Shown here: positions 23,458-34,914 of the stretch, piece after piece | Numbering within the stretch: the stretch's first letter is position 1 | Layout: every line of letters begins with the position of its first letter | Assembly: GCA_964448135.1 (NCBI GenBank) | Contig: CAYUVH010000038.1 | Location: 1-57,890 of the forward strand | Length of the DNA stretch: 57,890 bases | Source of the DNA: CAYUVH01 sp964448135 | GTDB lineage: Bacteria; Verrucomicrobiota; Verrucomicrobiia; Limisphaerales; UBA8199 | Reading direction: 5' to 3' | The notes under the pieces: generated by a model | What the model was told of the DNA's origin: nothing | Database searches by the model: none | The model's input: only the letters and a program-made list of their open reading frames with translations | Translations under genes and position numbers: made by a program

Positions 23458-24513
23458 ATGAGAAGAATCTCCGGAATCCGGATGGGTGTTTTGGCGCTGG
23501 TGTTGTCGCTGGCGCGGTTGGCTGTTTACGCGGACGTGACGAATTCGGCGCCGGATTTTCAGGACGTGTACAAGACGGTGCGCGAAAATCTGCCGGGCGC
23601 GAATGACAAGGACCTGAATCGCGCAGCGGTGCAGGGGTTCATCGGCGCGCTGGGACCGCGGGTTTCACTGGTCCAAACGGGCACGCCGGCGGCGGCCCAA
23701 TCAAATCCCATTTCCCAGACCAATATTTTTGATGGCAACCTGGCTTACCTGCGGATCGCACAGGTGAATGGGAATTTGCCGGCGGCTTTGCGCAAGGCTT
23801 TGGAGTCGATGGCGGTTTCGAACAAATTCATCGGCGTGGTGCTGGATTTGCGTTTCGCGAATGGGGACGACTACGCGGCGGTGGCCGAGACGGCGGACAT
23901 GTTTATCCGGAAAGACATGGCCCTGTTGGATTGGGGTAACGGTCCCGCTCGTTCGAAAGCCAAGGTGCAGGAGGACACGGTGGGTCTGCCGGCAGCCATC
24001 CTCGTGAATAAATTAACTTCGGGCAGCAGTGAGGTGCTGGCGGCCGTGTTGCGTGAAGGCGGCGCCGGGTTGATTCTCGGTGGCAAGACCGCGGGACTTG
24101 CGATGGTGGCGAAGGATTTTCCTCTGGCGGATGGGAACACCCTGAAAATCGGAGTCACGCCCGTCAAATTGGGCGATGGCTCAACTATCCCGGATACGGG
24201 CGTGAAGCCGGACATCGCGGTGGACGTCCGGCTGGAAGACGAACGCGCTTATTTCGCGGATGCCTATAGCACGCCCGGTGTTCGCGTGGCCTCCGCCGGT
24301 TCCTCGCTGGACGCGACAAATCGGCCGGCCCGGCGGCAGCGCTATAACGAGGCGGATTTGGTTCGCGACCATCGGGAGGGCCTGAGTCCCGATAGCGAGC
24401 CGGCGGATACCCGCAAGCGGGAGCCGGAAAAACCGGTGGTAAGCGACCCGGTATTGGCGCGGGGGCTGGATTTACTCAAGGGCCTGCGGGTGGTGCGGCA
24501 GGCGGGGCCGTGA
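23458..24513 (+). CDS. S41 (C-terminal processing) peptidase-like protein
   Basis: From ATG 23458 the 351-residue product has a signal peptide (IRMGVLALVLSLARLAVYA) and a tail-specific-protease core: LAYLRIAQVNGNLPAALRKAL, VVLDLRFANGDDY, the catalytic region NKLTSGSSEVLAAVLRE (serine of the S-S-E motif) and a lysine-containing GGKTAGLAM. No PDZ domain is present and the protein is short for the family, so this may be a reduced or regulatory version. The last 80 residues are charged and low complexity (RRQRYNEADLVRDHREG). Confidence 0.8.
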   Translation: MRRISGIRMGVLALVLSLARLAVYADVTNSAPDFQDVYKTVRENLPGANDKDLNRAAVQGFIGALGPRVSLVQTGTPAAAQSNPISQTNIFDGNLAYLRIAQVNGNLPAALRKALESMAVSNKFIGVVLDLRFANGDDYAAVAETADMFIRKDMALLDWGNGPARSKAKVQEDTVGLPAAILVNKLTSGSSEVLAAVLREGGAGLILGGKTAGLAMVAKDFPLADGNTLKIGVTPVKLGDGSTIPDTGVKPDIAVDVRLEDERAYFADAYSTPGVRVASAGSSLDATNRPARRQRYNEADLVRDHREGLSPDSEPADTRKREPEKPVVSDPVLARGLDLLKGLRVVRQAGP

Positions 24514-24568
24514 CTTCGCGATTGACGGCGGCGGGCTTTCGCCTGAATTTCTGGAGGTTTATTACTAG

Positions 24569-26724
<2,156 letters not shown>

Positions 26725-26731
<7 letters not shown>

Positions 26732-27489
26732 GCCGGCGTCGGTTCCTCCGGTGATTCCTTGGTTCGGGCCGGCTTTTCCGCCGGTCCGATCAGCGCGACA
26801 AATTCGCCCTTCAGGCTGCGGCCTTTAAGCGAGGCGATGATGTCCGCCGGCTTGCCGCGAAGAAACTCTTCGAACTTCTTCGTCAGCTCCCGGGCCAGCA
26901 CCACTTGACGATCCGGAAAGGCAGTTACCAATTCGCCCAACAGCTTTTCAATCCGGTAAGGTGACTCGTACAAAACAAGCGTGCCCTCTACACCTTTCAA
27001 GCGTTCGAGTTCCTTCGCGCGCTGCCCGGATTTGTGGGGGAGAAAACCGACGAAGTGAAATTCGTCCGTGGGCAATCCACTTGCCGTGAGCGCCGCTACC
27101 AAGGCGCTGGCTCCCGGCACCGCCTCGACGCGGCAACCGGCATCCAGCACCGCGCGCACAAGCCGTTCGCCCGGATCACTGATTCCCGGGCTGCCCGCGT
27201 CGGTCACCACGGCAACCTTCTCGCCGCGTTTCAGGCGCTCGATGATTTCCTGGCTGCGCCGCGCCTCGTTAAACTGAAAGCAGCTCATCAGCGGCCGGGA
27301 GATTTCGAAATGCTGCAGCAGCCGCCCGGTATGGCGCGTGTCCTCGGCCGCCACCACGTCGCATTCGCGCAACGTCCGCAACGCGCGCAAGGTGATGTCC
27401 TCCAGGTTGCCGATGGGCGTGGCGACCAGGTAAAGCGTCCCGGGAGTCAATGGCGGCAGTTGCGGTTCCACGGCGAGAGTTAGCCGCAA
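26725..27489 (-). CDS. rsmI: 16S rRNA (cytidine-1402-2'-O)-methyltransferase
   Basis: A 254-residue tetrapyrrole-methylase-fold enzyme. Motifs: LYLVATPIGNLEDITLRAL, AAEDTRHTGRLLQHF, VVTDAGSPGISDPGERLV, VPGASALVAALTASGLP, FVGFLPHKSGQR and LYESPYRIEKLL. It methylates the ribose of C1402 in 16S rRNA. The 3' end overlaps the convergent fusion gene by seven bases. Complete, with a short proline-rich tail. Confidence 0.95.
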
Positions 27490-27604
27490 AATCCGGCCGG
27501 AGGAAACTCAAATGCGCAAATTGGGATTGCCTGGGGGCAGGGGAGTCCTTATTTCTAGCGCCGGTCGCTAATTACAAGAATCCAACTCCTTAAACCCAAT
27601 CCTT

Positions 27605-28639
27605 ATGGCGGACAATTGCTTCCACCCCAGCATCGAAGGCGCCCAGCACGGCGCGAAGAACCTCGCCCAGTTTCTCGCCTATGCCAAAAAATCCGGCGCC
27701 GCCGGCGCCCAGCCTTCCAACTTCATGTTGCACAACGAGAAGGGCGGCTTCAAAAGCGCCAAGGAGATCAAGGACGCCTTTCACAAATCCGGGCTCAAGC
27801 TGGACGGCATTTCCGCGCACTGTCCGTTCTGGGTCCACACCACGGCGTGGACCGGCAGCCCCACGATCCGTCCGTTTATCCCGCCCGACATTGCCAAGAA
27901 AACCGTGACGGAAATCGAACGCTGGGCCGAGGATTATTTGCTGCGCCTGCTGGATCTCTGCGCCGAACTGGGTGTGCGCGTCGTGCCGATGTTCTGGGGC
28001 GTCGCTTTCGGTTGGGAACTCGCGACCGGTTACCCGTGGGGCTTCTGGCAGGGTGGTGATTACGATTTAGTAAAGGAAGGGCAAAGCCGTTTCGTCGCCA
28101 AGACCACGAAAATCCGCCGGCACGCCGGGAAGTTGAACATCGTGCTCGGCCATGAAATTCATCCCGGCACCGCCGCCATGTGCGCGGACGATTTCAACAT
28201 GCTCGTTGAAATCTGCCACGGCGATCGCTGCCTGGGCGTCAACGCCGATCCTTCGCACTGCTGGGAAGGTGAGAGCTGGGAGACGCGTTTCCTCAAGGTC
28301 GCCTCGCGCATCTGCGCGTGTCACGTGAAGAACTATACCATCCGCCCCGGCATGCCGTTGCGCATGATGGAAGGTAGCTGGCAGAAGCGGGCGATGCAGT
28401 TCGTGGACATTCCTTCCGGCGATCTCAACATGACCCGCTATGTCGAGTTGCTCATTCACGCGGGCTACCCGCAACGCTATTGCAAACTCACCGGCGCGAA
28501 GAGCGCGCCGCTCGTTGTCGAAGCCGAGAGCGCCTATCGCGATCTCGACGCCACCAGCGCCAACGGCATCCAGTACGTGCGCGACCATCTTTGTTTTCCG
28601 CTGGCGGCCGGTTCCTTCGAAGAAGGCATGGGCGCCTAG
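27605..28639 (+). CDS. Sugar phosphate isomerase/epimerase (xylose isomerase-like TIM barrel)
   Basis: A 344-residue AP-endonuclease-2/xylose-isomerase-like barrel. Metal-binding residues are visible in LNIVLGHEIHPGTA (Glu/His), LGVNADPSHCWEGE (Asp/His) and ICACHVKNY (His), followed by VVEAESAYRD near the end. It likely isomerises or epimerises a sugar or sugar-like acid; the substrate is unknown. RBS is weak before ATG 27605. A terminator follows at 28708. Confidence 0.85.
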   Translation: MADNCFHPSIEGAQHGAKNLAQFLAYAKKSGAAGAQPSNFMLHNEKGGFKSAKEIKDAFHKSGLKLDGISAHCPFWVHTTAWTGSPTIRPFIPPDIAKKTVTEIERWAEDYLLRLLDLCAELGVRVVPMFWGVAFGWELATGYPWGFWQGGDYDLVKEGQSRFVAKTTKIRRHAGKLNIVLGHEIHPGTAAMCADDFNMLVEICHGDRCLGVNADPSHCWEGESWETRFLKVASRICACHVKNYTIRPGMPLRMMEGSWQKRAMQFVDIPSGDLNMTRYVELLIHAGYPQRYCKLTGAKSAPLVVEAESAYRDLDATSANGIQYVRDHLCFPLAAGSFEEGMGA

Positions 28640-28707
28640 TTATCGCATTACGCTTGACTTATCGGGATCCGAGTTAGCCTTGGGTCTTGACACAGCAACC
28701 CGCCGAG

Positions 28708-28740
28708 GCCCGAAATCGTCAATGATTTCGGGCTTTTTTT
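28708..28740 (+). terminator. Rho-independent terminator after the TIM-barrel gene
   Basis: GCCCGAAATC (28708-28717) pairs with GATTTCGGGC (28724-28733) and is followed by seven T residues to 28740. Confidence 0.9.
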
Positions 28741-28865
28741 GCGCTTTTCAATGTCACCACAACGTTAATACCCCTACATGAATATGTTCTAAATCCCGCG
28801 TGACTTGGGCCCCGGCCAGGCCTAAACAAAAGGAAAGTCTGCGAGCAATATTTCGAGCCGAGAGA

Positions 28866-29105
28866 ATGAAGACGTATAAGATGCGGGGCCAGGCGGCGAA
28901 CGGCAACACGAATGCTTTTGTTGATTTGGAATTGGAGTTCGAGGGGAAGCGGGCATTCGTGATTTGGGAGGCGATGGAACTCGGCAACTACCAGCTCCAG
29001 GCGCGCATGGAGATCGATCCCAAATTGCTCCAGCGTGTTGAGGATCGCGTGTGCGATTTTGTTTATCACGGCGAATTGATTTTGCCGCGTCCCGAGAACA
29101 ATTGA
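28866..29105 (+). CDS. Small conserved-looking protein, unknown function
   Basis: A 79-residue product from ATG 28866 (MKTYKMRGQAANGNTNAFVD) with a beta-rich centre (LELEFEGKRAFVIWEAMELG) and a helix ending VCDFVYHGELILP. No family is recognised. The frame is open from 28800, but the start at 28866 leaves room for a promoter after the terminator at 28740. It is followed by a strong hairpin just before mlaE. Confidence 0.6.
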   Translation: MKTYKMRGQAANGNTNAFVDLELEFEGKRAFVIWEAMELGNYQLQARMEIDPKLLQRVEDRVCDFVYHGELILPRPENN

Positions 29106-29126
29106 CCTAGCTAATTCTGGCTAATC

Positions 29127-29164
29127 GCCCGGCAGCTGTTTAAGCTGGCCGGGCTTATGTTTTT
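29127..29164 (+). terminator. Strong hairpin overlapping the mlaE start
   Basis: GCCCGG-CAGCT pairs with AGCTG-GCCGGGC around 29127-29153 with one bulge, followed by TTATGTTTTTG. It reads as a terminator for the small gene at 28866, yet the T-tract contains the mlaE ATG (29157). Confidence 0.6.
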
Positions 29165-29933
29165 GTCGGGCAACAGATTGGTCTCGGATACCCTCCAGGG
29201 ACTGGGGCGCTTCGCGATCCTCAGCCGGGATGCGTTCGCTGCCTTGTTTACCTTCAAGGCCTGCTGGCGCGATCTGATGTATCAGATCTTTTTCGCCGGT
29301 CCGAAATCGCAGGCCGTGGTGCTCATCACCGGCGCATTTACCGGCATGGTGCTGGGCGCACAGACCTACTACCAGTTTCACAAGATCAAGATGGACACGG
29401 CGACGCTCGCGGTCGTCAGCGTCTCGATGTGCAGCGAATTGGGGCCGGTGCTCACCGGGCTAATGGTCGCGGGCCGGGTCGGTGCCGCCATCGCCGCGGA
29501 GTTGGGCACGATGCGGGTGACCGAGCAGATTGATGCCCTGCGCACGCTGGCGACGCACCCGGTGGATTACCTGGTTGTCCCGCGGCTCATTGCCCTGCAC
29601 CTGGCGATGCCACTGCTGACGGTCGAATCCATTGTGGTAGGCATCGTGGCCTCGTATCTGGTGAGTGTGCATCTCCTGGGCGTGGAATCCACGTATCTTT
29701 GGGAGAACATGAAGCATTACACCGCCACCTGGGACGTCTTCGTGGGCGTGACGAAATCTTTTATTTTCGGCGGTATCATCGCGCTGATCAGTTGTTACAA
29801 GGGAATGAATTGCGGCGAGGGCGCCGAAGGCGTGGGGCGGGCAACGACGGAGGCAGTGGTGTATTCGTCCATCACGATCCTCATCACTAATTTCTTCCTG
29901 ACCATGCTGTTTGGCGCGCTCTACCACTCATGA
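29157..29933 (+). CDS. mlaE: MlaE-family ABC transporter permease
   Basis: A 258-residue inner-membrane permease of phospholipid/retrograde lipid transport, with about five to six membrane segments and the conserved blocks FTGMVLGAQTYYQF, SELGPVLTGLMVAGRVGAAIAAELGTM (the EQIDALRTLATHPVDYLVVPR cytoplasmic loop follows) and a terminal ITILITNFFLTMLFGALY. It pairs with the ATPase and MCE protein downstream; the stop overlaps the ATPase ATG by four bases. The ATG at 29157 lies on the shoulder of a strong hairpin; a later start cannot be excluded. Confidence 0.92.
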   Translation: MFLSGNRLVSDTLQGLGRFAILSRDAFAALFTFKACWRDLMYQIFFAGPKSQAVVLITGAFTGMVLGAQTYYQFHKIKMDTATLAVVSVSMCSELGPVLTGLMVAGRVGAAIAAELGTMRVTEQIDALRTLATHPVDYLVVPRLIALHLAMPLLTVESIVVGIVASYLVSVHLLGVESTYLWENMKHYTATWDVFVGVTKSFIFGGIIALISCYKGMNCGEGAEGVGRATTEAVVYSSITILITNFFLTMLFGALYHS

Positions 29934-30676
29934 TCGAAGTCCGAAAACTCGAGAAGAACTTCGGCGCGAATCCCATTCTGCGCGACGTCTGTTTCCGCAT
30001 TGATCGGGGTGAATCCATCGTCATCATCGGCCGCAGCGGCGGCGGCAAAAGTGTTCTGCTCAAGCACATCGTCGGATTGCTCAAGCCGGACTCCGGGCAG
30101 GTGCTGATCGACGGCGAGGACATCGTGCCGATGGAAGAGCGTGACCTGCTGCGCGTGCGCCAGAAGTGCGGGATGCTTTTCCAGGGAGCGGCCCTCTTCG
30201 ATTCCATGACGGTGGCGGAGAACGTGGCGTTTGCGTTCCGCCGGGACCGGACGCTCACGGATGCCGAAATTGCCCGGCGGGTCGCCGAAGTGCTCGAAGT
30301 GGTGGACCTGCCCGGGATTGAGAGCAAGAAGCCTTCGGAGCTTTCCGGCGGCATGAAAAAGCGCGTCGGTCTGGCGCGGGCGATTATTTACCGGCCGGAG
30401 ATTGTGCTCTATGATGAGCCCACGACCGGCCTGGACCCGGTGGTGTCCGACAGCATTGACCAACTCATGCTGCGCGTGCGCGACCACCTGAAGGTGACCA
30501 CCGTCGTGGTCACGCACGATATGCGCAGCGCGCGACGGCTGGGGCAACGCATACTGATGCTGCACGACCGCCGCCTTTACGCGACCGGTCCCGGCGATGA
30601 ATTTTTCGCCTCGAGCGATCCCGTCATCCGGAATTTTGTCGAGGGTGTTTCGCAACCGAAGGAAGTTTTGTTTTGA
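29930..30676 (+). CDS. mlaF: MlaF-family ABC transporter ATPase
   Basis: A 248-residue ATPase with Walker A GRSGGGKSVLLKHIVGLL, signature LSGGMKKRVGLARA, Walker B IVLYDEPTTGLDPVVSD and a switch histidine in VVVTHDMRSARRL. It powers lipid movement together with MlaE, binding the EQIDALR loop of the permease. It overlaps mlaE by four bases; mlaD follows after one base. Confidence 0.95.
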   Translation: MIEVRKLEKNFGANPILRDVCFRIDRGESIVIIGRSGGGKSVLLKHIVGLLKPDSGQVLIDGEDIVPMEERDLLRVRQKCGMLFQGAALFDSMTVAENVAFAFRRDRTLTDAEIARRVAEVLEVVDLPGIESKKPSELSGGMKKRVGLARAIIYRPEIVLYDEPTTGLDPVVSDSIDQLMLRVRDHLKVTTVVVTHDMRSARRLGQRILMLHDRRLYATGPGDEFFASSDPVIRNFVEGVSQPKEVLF

Positions 30677-30677
30677 T

Positions 30678-31658
30678 ATGAGCAAGTCGAAACTTGAGGG
30701 CAAAGTGGGGCTGTTTGTGTTTGTCTGCCTGGTGCTGCTGGGCGGGCTCGTCCTGCAATTCAGCAAGGGCGCCAAGCTGTTCGAGAAGACTTACGACATC
30801 ACGCTCGACGCGGCGAACGTGGGCGGCTTGAAGAATCGCGCGAAGGTGTTGATGTCTGGTGTGGAAGTCGGCTTGGTGTCGAACATCCGTCTTTCCAAAC
30901 ATGGCACCAACGCTCTTGTCACCTTGCATCTCTACAAGGAATACGAGGTCCACCAGGACGCCGAGTTTGCCATCGAATCCGCCGGGTTCCTGGGCGACCA
31001 ATACATCGCCATCACTCCCCGGGCGAACCTGTTGCCGCCGTTCACCAATGGCGGAATCGCTCACGCCGAGGCGCCCTTCAATATCCAGGAGGCCGCCCGC
31101 TCCGCCACCGGCCTGCTTCAACGCATTGACGACGCAGCCGTCAAACTAAACGCCATGCTCGCCGACGTGCGGCGCGATTTGTTGAACGACCGGACGCTCA
31201 CCAATCTTTCGGCCGCCCTCGCCAATCTGCGCAACGTCTCCGATCATGCCCTGACCACCGTGGACAGCCTCAACCGGTTGATCGTCACGAACGAGGCGCC
31301 CATCAGCCTGGCGGTCAGCAATTTTTCCCGTTTCGGCGAGCAGTTGAACGCCGTCGCCGGTAGCGCAGGCGAGGTGCTCAACACGAATGCTCCGCAAATC
31401 AACCTCGCCATCAAAAACCTTGAGGACTCCACCGAAAAACTCAAACATCTCCTCGACGACGTCCAGGCGGGCCATGGGTTGGCTGGCAGTCTCCTGAAAA
31501 ATGATCAGCTGGCGTCCGACGTGAACCAGATCGCGGCCAATCTCAACGTGGCAACGGAGAATCTCAATCGCCGCGGCCTGTGGGGCCTCCTGTGGGGCGC
31601 CAAGCCGCCGCGCACCAACGAACTGTCGGCGCAGCCGCTTTATCCACCAAAGCACTAG
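30678..31658 (+). CDS. mlaD: MlaD/MCE-domain substrate-binding protein
   Basis: The 326-residue protein has one N-terminal membrane segment (VGLFVFVCLVLLGGLVLQF), then the MCE domain (DITLDAANVGGLKNRAKVLM with GVEVGLVSNI). A long helical region with regularly spaced asparagines (LTNLSAALANLRNVSDHA, NLNVATENLNRRG) follows. It probably forms the periplasmic hexameric ring that hands lipids to or from MlaFE. The helical tail is longer than in E. coli MlaD, as in PqiB/YebT-like or actinobacterial versions. ATG 30678 was chosen for its fit to the family. Confidence 0.9.
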   Translation: MSKSKLEGKVGLFVFVCLVLLGGLVLQFSKGAKLFEKTYDITLDAANVGGLKNRAKVLMSGVEVGLVSNIRLSKHGTNALVTLHLYKEYEVHQDAEFAIESAGFLGDQYIAITPRANLLPPFTNGGIAHAEAPFNIQEAARSATGLLQRIDDAAVKLNAMLADVRRDLLNDRTLTNLSAALANLRNVSDHALTTVDSLNRLIVTNEAPISLAVSNFSRFGEQLNAVAGSAGEVLNTNAPQINLAIKNLEDSTEKLKHLLDDVQAGHGLAGSLLKNDQLASDVNQIAANLNVATENLNRRGLWGLLWGAKPPRTNELSAQPLYPPKH

Positions 31659-31670
31659 TTCGATTAAACT

Positions 31671-32696
31671 ATGTCACTCTGGGCGATCCGCATCTTTTTC
31701 ACGGCGCTGTGCACCACCGCCGGTTATGCCGTGAGCCAGCGGCCCGAGTTCTTTGGAGGCCAGCACGCCGGCCTGGTCGGCAGCGTGATCGGCTTTGGCT
31801 TCGGCTGGCTCCTGATCGCCTTTGACGAAATGCTCAAGGGCTTTTCGTTGCGGGCCTTTTCCGCGACGACCTTCGGGCTGGCGCTGGGCAGCATCGTGGC
31901 CTACCTCGTGGATCACTCCGGCCTGTTCGAAAACGCCGAGCCCGTCCCCACGCGCTGGCTCATCCGGCTGGGGCTGTTTCTCGGGTTCGGCTACATCGGC
32001 ATTATCCTCGCCATGCGCAGCAACAAGGAGGATTTCTCCCTCATCATTCCTTATGTGCGCTTCGCACCCCAGAACAAACCGGACAATCTCCTGCTGCTGG
32101 ACACCAGCGTCGTGATTGACGGACGCATCGCCGAGCTGATCGAGTCCAATTTCGTGGACGGTCTCGTGGTCGTGCCGCGGTTCGTGCTCCGTGAACTTCA
32201 GCAGATCGCCGATTCCCACGACCCGCTTAAACGCGCGCGCGGGCGGCGCGGGCTCGACGTGCTGAATCGCATCCAGCGCAACACGCGCAACGAGGTTAAA
32301 ATCCACGACGCCGATTTTCCGGAGGAATCCGAGGTGGACGCCAAGTTGATCCGCCTGGCGCGCAACCTGCGGGCCAGGCTTTACACGAATGATCACAACC
32401 TTTGCCGCATCGCTGAGCTGCAAAAAGTCAATTTCGTTAACATGCACGAGCTGGCGAAGTCCATGCGCACCGTGATGCTGCCCGGCGAAATGGTCAGCCT
32501 GCGAATTGTGCGCGAGGGCAAAGACAAAGGGCAGGGCGTGGGCTATCTTCCCGATGGAACGATGGTTGTGGTCAACAATGCCCAAAGCGTGATCGGTCAG
32601 CAGGTGGACGTGCAGGTGCAAAGCCACCTGCAGACCGGCGCCGGCGTGATCGTCTTTGCCGACTACAAACCGGCGGTCGCAGCCAAAACAACTTAA
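31671..32696 (+). CDS. YacL-like membrane protein with PIN and TRAM domains
   Basis: 341 residues: four membrane segments in the first 110 (SVIGFGFGWLLIAF; LIRLGLFLGFGYIGIILAM), then a PIN nuclease domain (LLLLDTSVVIDGRIAELIE with the first Asp, VVPRFVLRELQQIAD, SEVDAKLIRLARNLRARLYTND acidic cluster) and a C-terminal TRAM RNA-binding domain (GVGYLPDGTMVVVNNAQSVIGQ). This is the B. subtilis YacL type, presumed a membrane-bound RNase. The acidic residues look intact. It follows mlaD after 12 bases, so it is likely in the same transcript. Confidence 0.9.
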   Translation: MSLWAIRIFFTALCTTAGYAVSQRPEFFGGQHAGLVGSVIGFGFGWLLIAFDEMLKGFSLRAFSATTFGLALGSIVAYLVDHSGLFENAEPVPTRWLIRLGLFLGFGYIGIILAMRSNKEDFSLIIPYVRFAPQNKPDNLLLLDTSVVIDGRIAELIESNFVDGLVVVPRFVLRELQQIADSHDPLKRARGRRGLDVLNRIQRNTRNEVKIHDADFPEESEVDAKLIRLARNLRARLYTNDHNLCRIAELQKVNFVNMHELAKSMRTVMLPGEMVSLRIVREGKDKGQGVGYLPDGTMVVVNNAQSVIGQQVDVQVQSHLQTGAGVIVFADYKPAVAAKTT

Positions 32697-32709
32697 ACCC
32701 CAAAATCCC

Positions 32710-32955
32710 ATGGGCCCCGCAACCATCTATCGCGCGCTGAATCCGGCGGACGCACAATTGGTGCGCTCCCGGCTCGAGGCGGCCGGTTTTCACGCGTTCG
32801 TCACGAACGAACTCTCGGCGCTCAGCTTGGAAGGGTACTCCATGGCCGCCGGCGGCATTCTGGTCCAGGTTCCCCAGGGCGAAGCTGACGACGCCCGCGC
32901 CCTGTTGGAAGCCGGCGAGGCCCCGGCTGGCGACGCCGGTCCGGAACAGGAATAG
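32710..32955 (+). CDS. DUF2007 domain protein
   Basis: An 81-residue protein starting MGPATIYRALNPADAQLVRS, with LEAAGFHAFVTNE and VQVPQGEADDARALLEAGEA, the pattern of DUF2007 (a small ferredoxin-like fold said to bind or signal, function unproven). It follows the YacL-like gene by 13 bases. The frame is open upstream to 32656, inside the yacL-like gene. Confidence 0.8.
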   Translation: MGPATIYRALNPADAQLVRSRLEAAGFHAFVTNELSALSLEGYSMAAGGILVQVPQGEADDARALLEAGEAPAGDAGPEQE

Positions 32956-32965
32956 GCCGTGCGGG

Positions 32966-34426
32966 TTGGCTCGGCTGTGCGGCCGCAGCCCTGGGACTTC
33001 ATTTCCTTTGAAAGCTACAATTCAACCTCTCACCTCCCAACGCAAAACTCTTCCCACCCCTAAACGCGTTCTCAGGGGCCTGCGAAAAACCCTGGCCCGC
33101 GACGAAATCAGCTTCGACCCTGAATTCTGCGCGCGGTACGCGGGCGACAAATGGTTCGCCTCGGCCGTGCCCGAGGCGGTCGCGCGGCCCAAAACGACCG
33201 CCGCGGTCTCCCGCCTGCTGCGCTTTGCCTCGCGCCACGGTATTCCCGTCACCGCGCGCGGCGCGGGCTATGGCTACGTCGGCGGCTGCGTGCCCTCGCA
33301 CGGCGGCATCGTCCTCTCGCTTGAGCGCATAAACCGCATCCGGGAAGTCAGCCCGCAGGACTTCGTGGCCGTCGTGGAAGCCGGTGTAATTACGGAGCAG
33401 CTGCAGCTGGCGGCGGCGGAGCAGGGACTCTTCTATCCGCCCGATCCGGCCAGCAGCGCGGACTGCTCGATTGGCGGCAACATCGCCACCAACGCCGGCG
33501 GGCCGCGCTGCCTGAAATACGGAGTTACGCGCGATTACGTGCTGGGCCTCGAGGTCGTCCTCGCCGACGGCACCATCGTGAATCTGGGTGGCCGGACCCA
33601 CAAGAACAAGACGGGCTTCGATTTGCACCGGCTCTTCGTGGGCTCGGAAGGTTTGTTGGGCATCGTCACGGCGGCCACATTGAAGCTCCTGCCGCGTCCA
33701 CCCTATCGTGCCTGCCTGGCGGTGGGATTTCTTTCCATGCGCGATGCCGCGCGCGGGTTGCAGTCCATCCTGCGCGCCGGCTGGCTTCCCGCCGCGCTGG
33801 AACTTACCGACGCTTTCACCCTGGCCGCCGCCTATCGACGAACCGGCAGCGAGCAGCTAAAGGGCTGTCGGGCCCACTTGATTGTGGAGCTGGACGGCCA
33901 GCGCGATTCGGTTCGCGGGGAAGTGAAACGCGTCGCCGCGATTCTGAGGAAGCATCGGCCGACCTTCGTGAACATCGGCTTGGGCGAGGCAAAGTGCGCC
34001 GCCGTCTGGCGGGTGCGCCGCGAATTCTCCTACTCCCTGCGCGACACCGGGCTGACCAAGCTGAATCAAGACGTGGTCGTGCCTCGTGGAAAGATTGAAG
34101 ACTTGTTCGCCTTCGGCGTCCGGCTGCAGAAGAAATACGGTCTGGCGGTAGCGTGCTTCGGCCACGCTGGCGACGGCAATATTCACACCAACATCATGGT
34201 GGATTTCAAGCAGCCCGGTGCCCGGGCGCGGTCCCACGCGGCCTTGAACGAACTCTTCCGGCAGGTGCTCGCCTGGGGTGGATCCATCACCGGCGAGCAC
34301 GGCATCGGCATCGCCAAAAAACCCTGGTGGCACCTCGCGGTGTCCCCCGAAGTCCGCCAGTTACATCGAGCCATCAAGCGTGCGATCGATCCCCGGCATA
34401 TATTAAATCCCGGAAAATTTGTCTGA
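32966..34426 (+). CDS. FAD-linked oxidase (GlcD/D-lactate dehydrogenase type)
   Basis: A flavoprotein of the 4-cresol/VAO superfamily: FAD-binding GIPVTARGAGYGYVGGCVP, DPASSADCSIGGNIATNAGG, FVGSEGLLGIVTAATLKLLP and the C-terminal FGHAGDGNIHTNIM plus GEHGIGIAKK. It would oxidise a 2-hydroxy acid such as glycolate or D-lactate. No GlcE or GlcF partner is adjacent. The start is uncertain: TTG at 32966 or TTG at 33008 (LKATIQPL); the conserved part begins near 33040. Confidence 0.88.
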   Translation: MARLCGRSPGTSFPLKATIQPLTSQRKTLPTPKRVLRGLRKTLARDEISFDPEFCARYAGDKWFASAVPEAVARPKTTAAVSRLLRFASRHGIPVTARGAGYGYVGGCVPSHGGIVLSLERINRIREVSPQDFVAVVEAGVITEQLQLAAAEQGLFYPPDPASSADCSIGGNIATNAGGPRCLKYGVTRDYVLGLEVVLADGTIVNLGGRTHKNKTGFDLHRLFVGSEGLLGIVTAATLKLLPRPPYRACLAVGFLSMRDAARGLQSILRAGWLPAALELTDAFTLAAAYRRTGSEQLKGCRAHLIVELDGQRDSVRGEVKRVAAILRKHRPTFVNIGLGEAKCAAVWRVRREFSYSLRDTGLTKLNQDVVVPRGKIEDLFAFGVRLQKKYGLAVACFGHAGDGNIHTNIMVDFKQPGARARSHAALNELFRQVLAWGGSITGEHGIGIAKKPWWHLAVSPEVRQLHRAIKRAIDPRHILNPGKFV

Positions 34427-34617
34427 GCCGGCGGTGGTAAAAACTTCCTTGCTTCCTCCGCTCCAACGAAACGGAAAACTCCTCTCTGGCGGCACTGACT
34501 GCCATACTCCCGTTCCATCACCGCTCCAACCAACGTGGAAAAACCTCGTGCTTGAGCGTCCAGGAATCAAGGCGTCAACTTCGGCCGCGCGAAAGCTGAC
34601 GCCCGGGAGAATCTGAT

Positions 34618-34914
34618 TTAGCGGCGATCGCGATAGCCGGCGCTACCACCTTCACGAGGGCGTTCCTCGCGCGGGCGCGCTTCGTTCACCGTCAGCGGAC
34701 GTCCCTGAAAGTCCTTCTTGTGAAACAACTCGATCGCCTTGCTCGCGTCATCGGCGGTGCTCATTTCAATAAACGCGAACCCACGGGAACGGCCCGTGGC
34801 GCGATCCTGCATGATGTTGACCGCCATCACCGGCCCGGCCTGGGCGAAGTAATCCTGGAGGTCATTTTCAGTCGTTGTAAACGCCAGGTTTCCAACGAAT
34901 AGTTTTGAGGCCAT
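34618..34914 (-). CDS. RRM RNA-binding protein (glycine-poor Rbp type)
   Basis: A 98-residue protein that is one RNA-recognition motif: RNP2 KLFVGNLAF and RNP1 RSRGFAFIEM, then a basic tail (RPREERPREGGSAGYRDRR). Such small RRM proteins resemble cyanobacterial Rbp cold-induced proteins and are common in Verrucomicrobia. It has a roughly 430-base upstream region shared with tilS, possibly holding a long leader. Complete. Confidence 0.93.
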   Translation of the reverse strand: MASKLFVGNLAFTTTENDLQDYFAQAGPVMAVNIMQDRATGRSRGFAFIEMSTADDASKAIELFHKKDFQGRPLTVNEARPREERPREGGSAGYRDRR

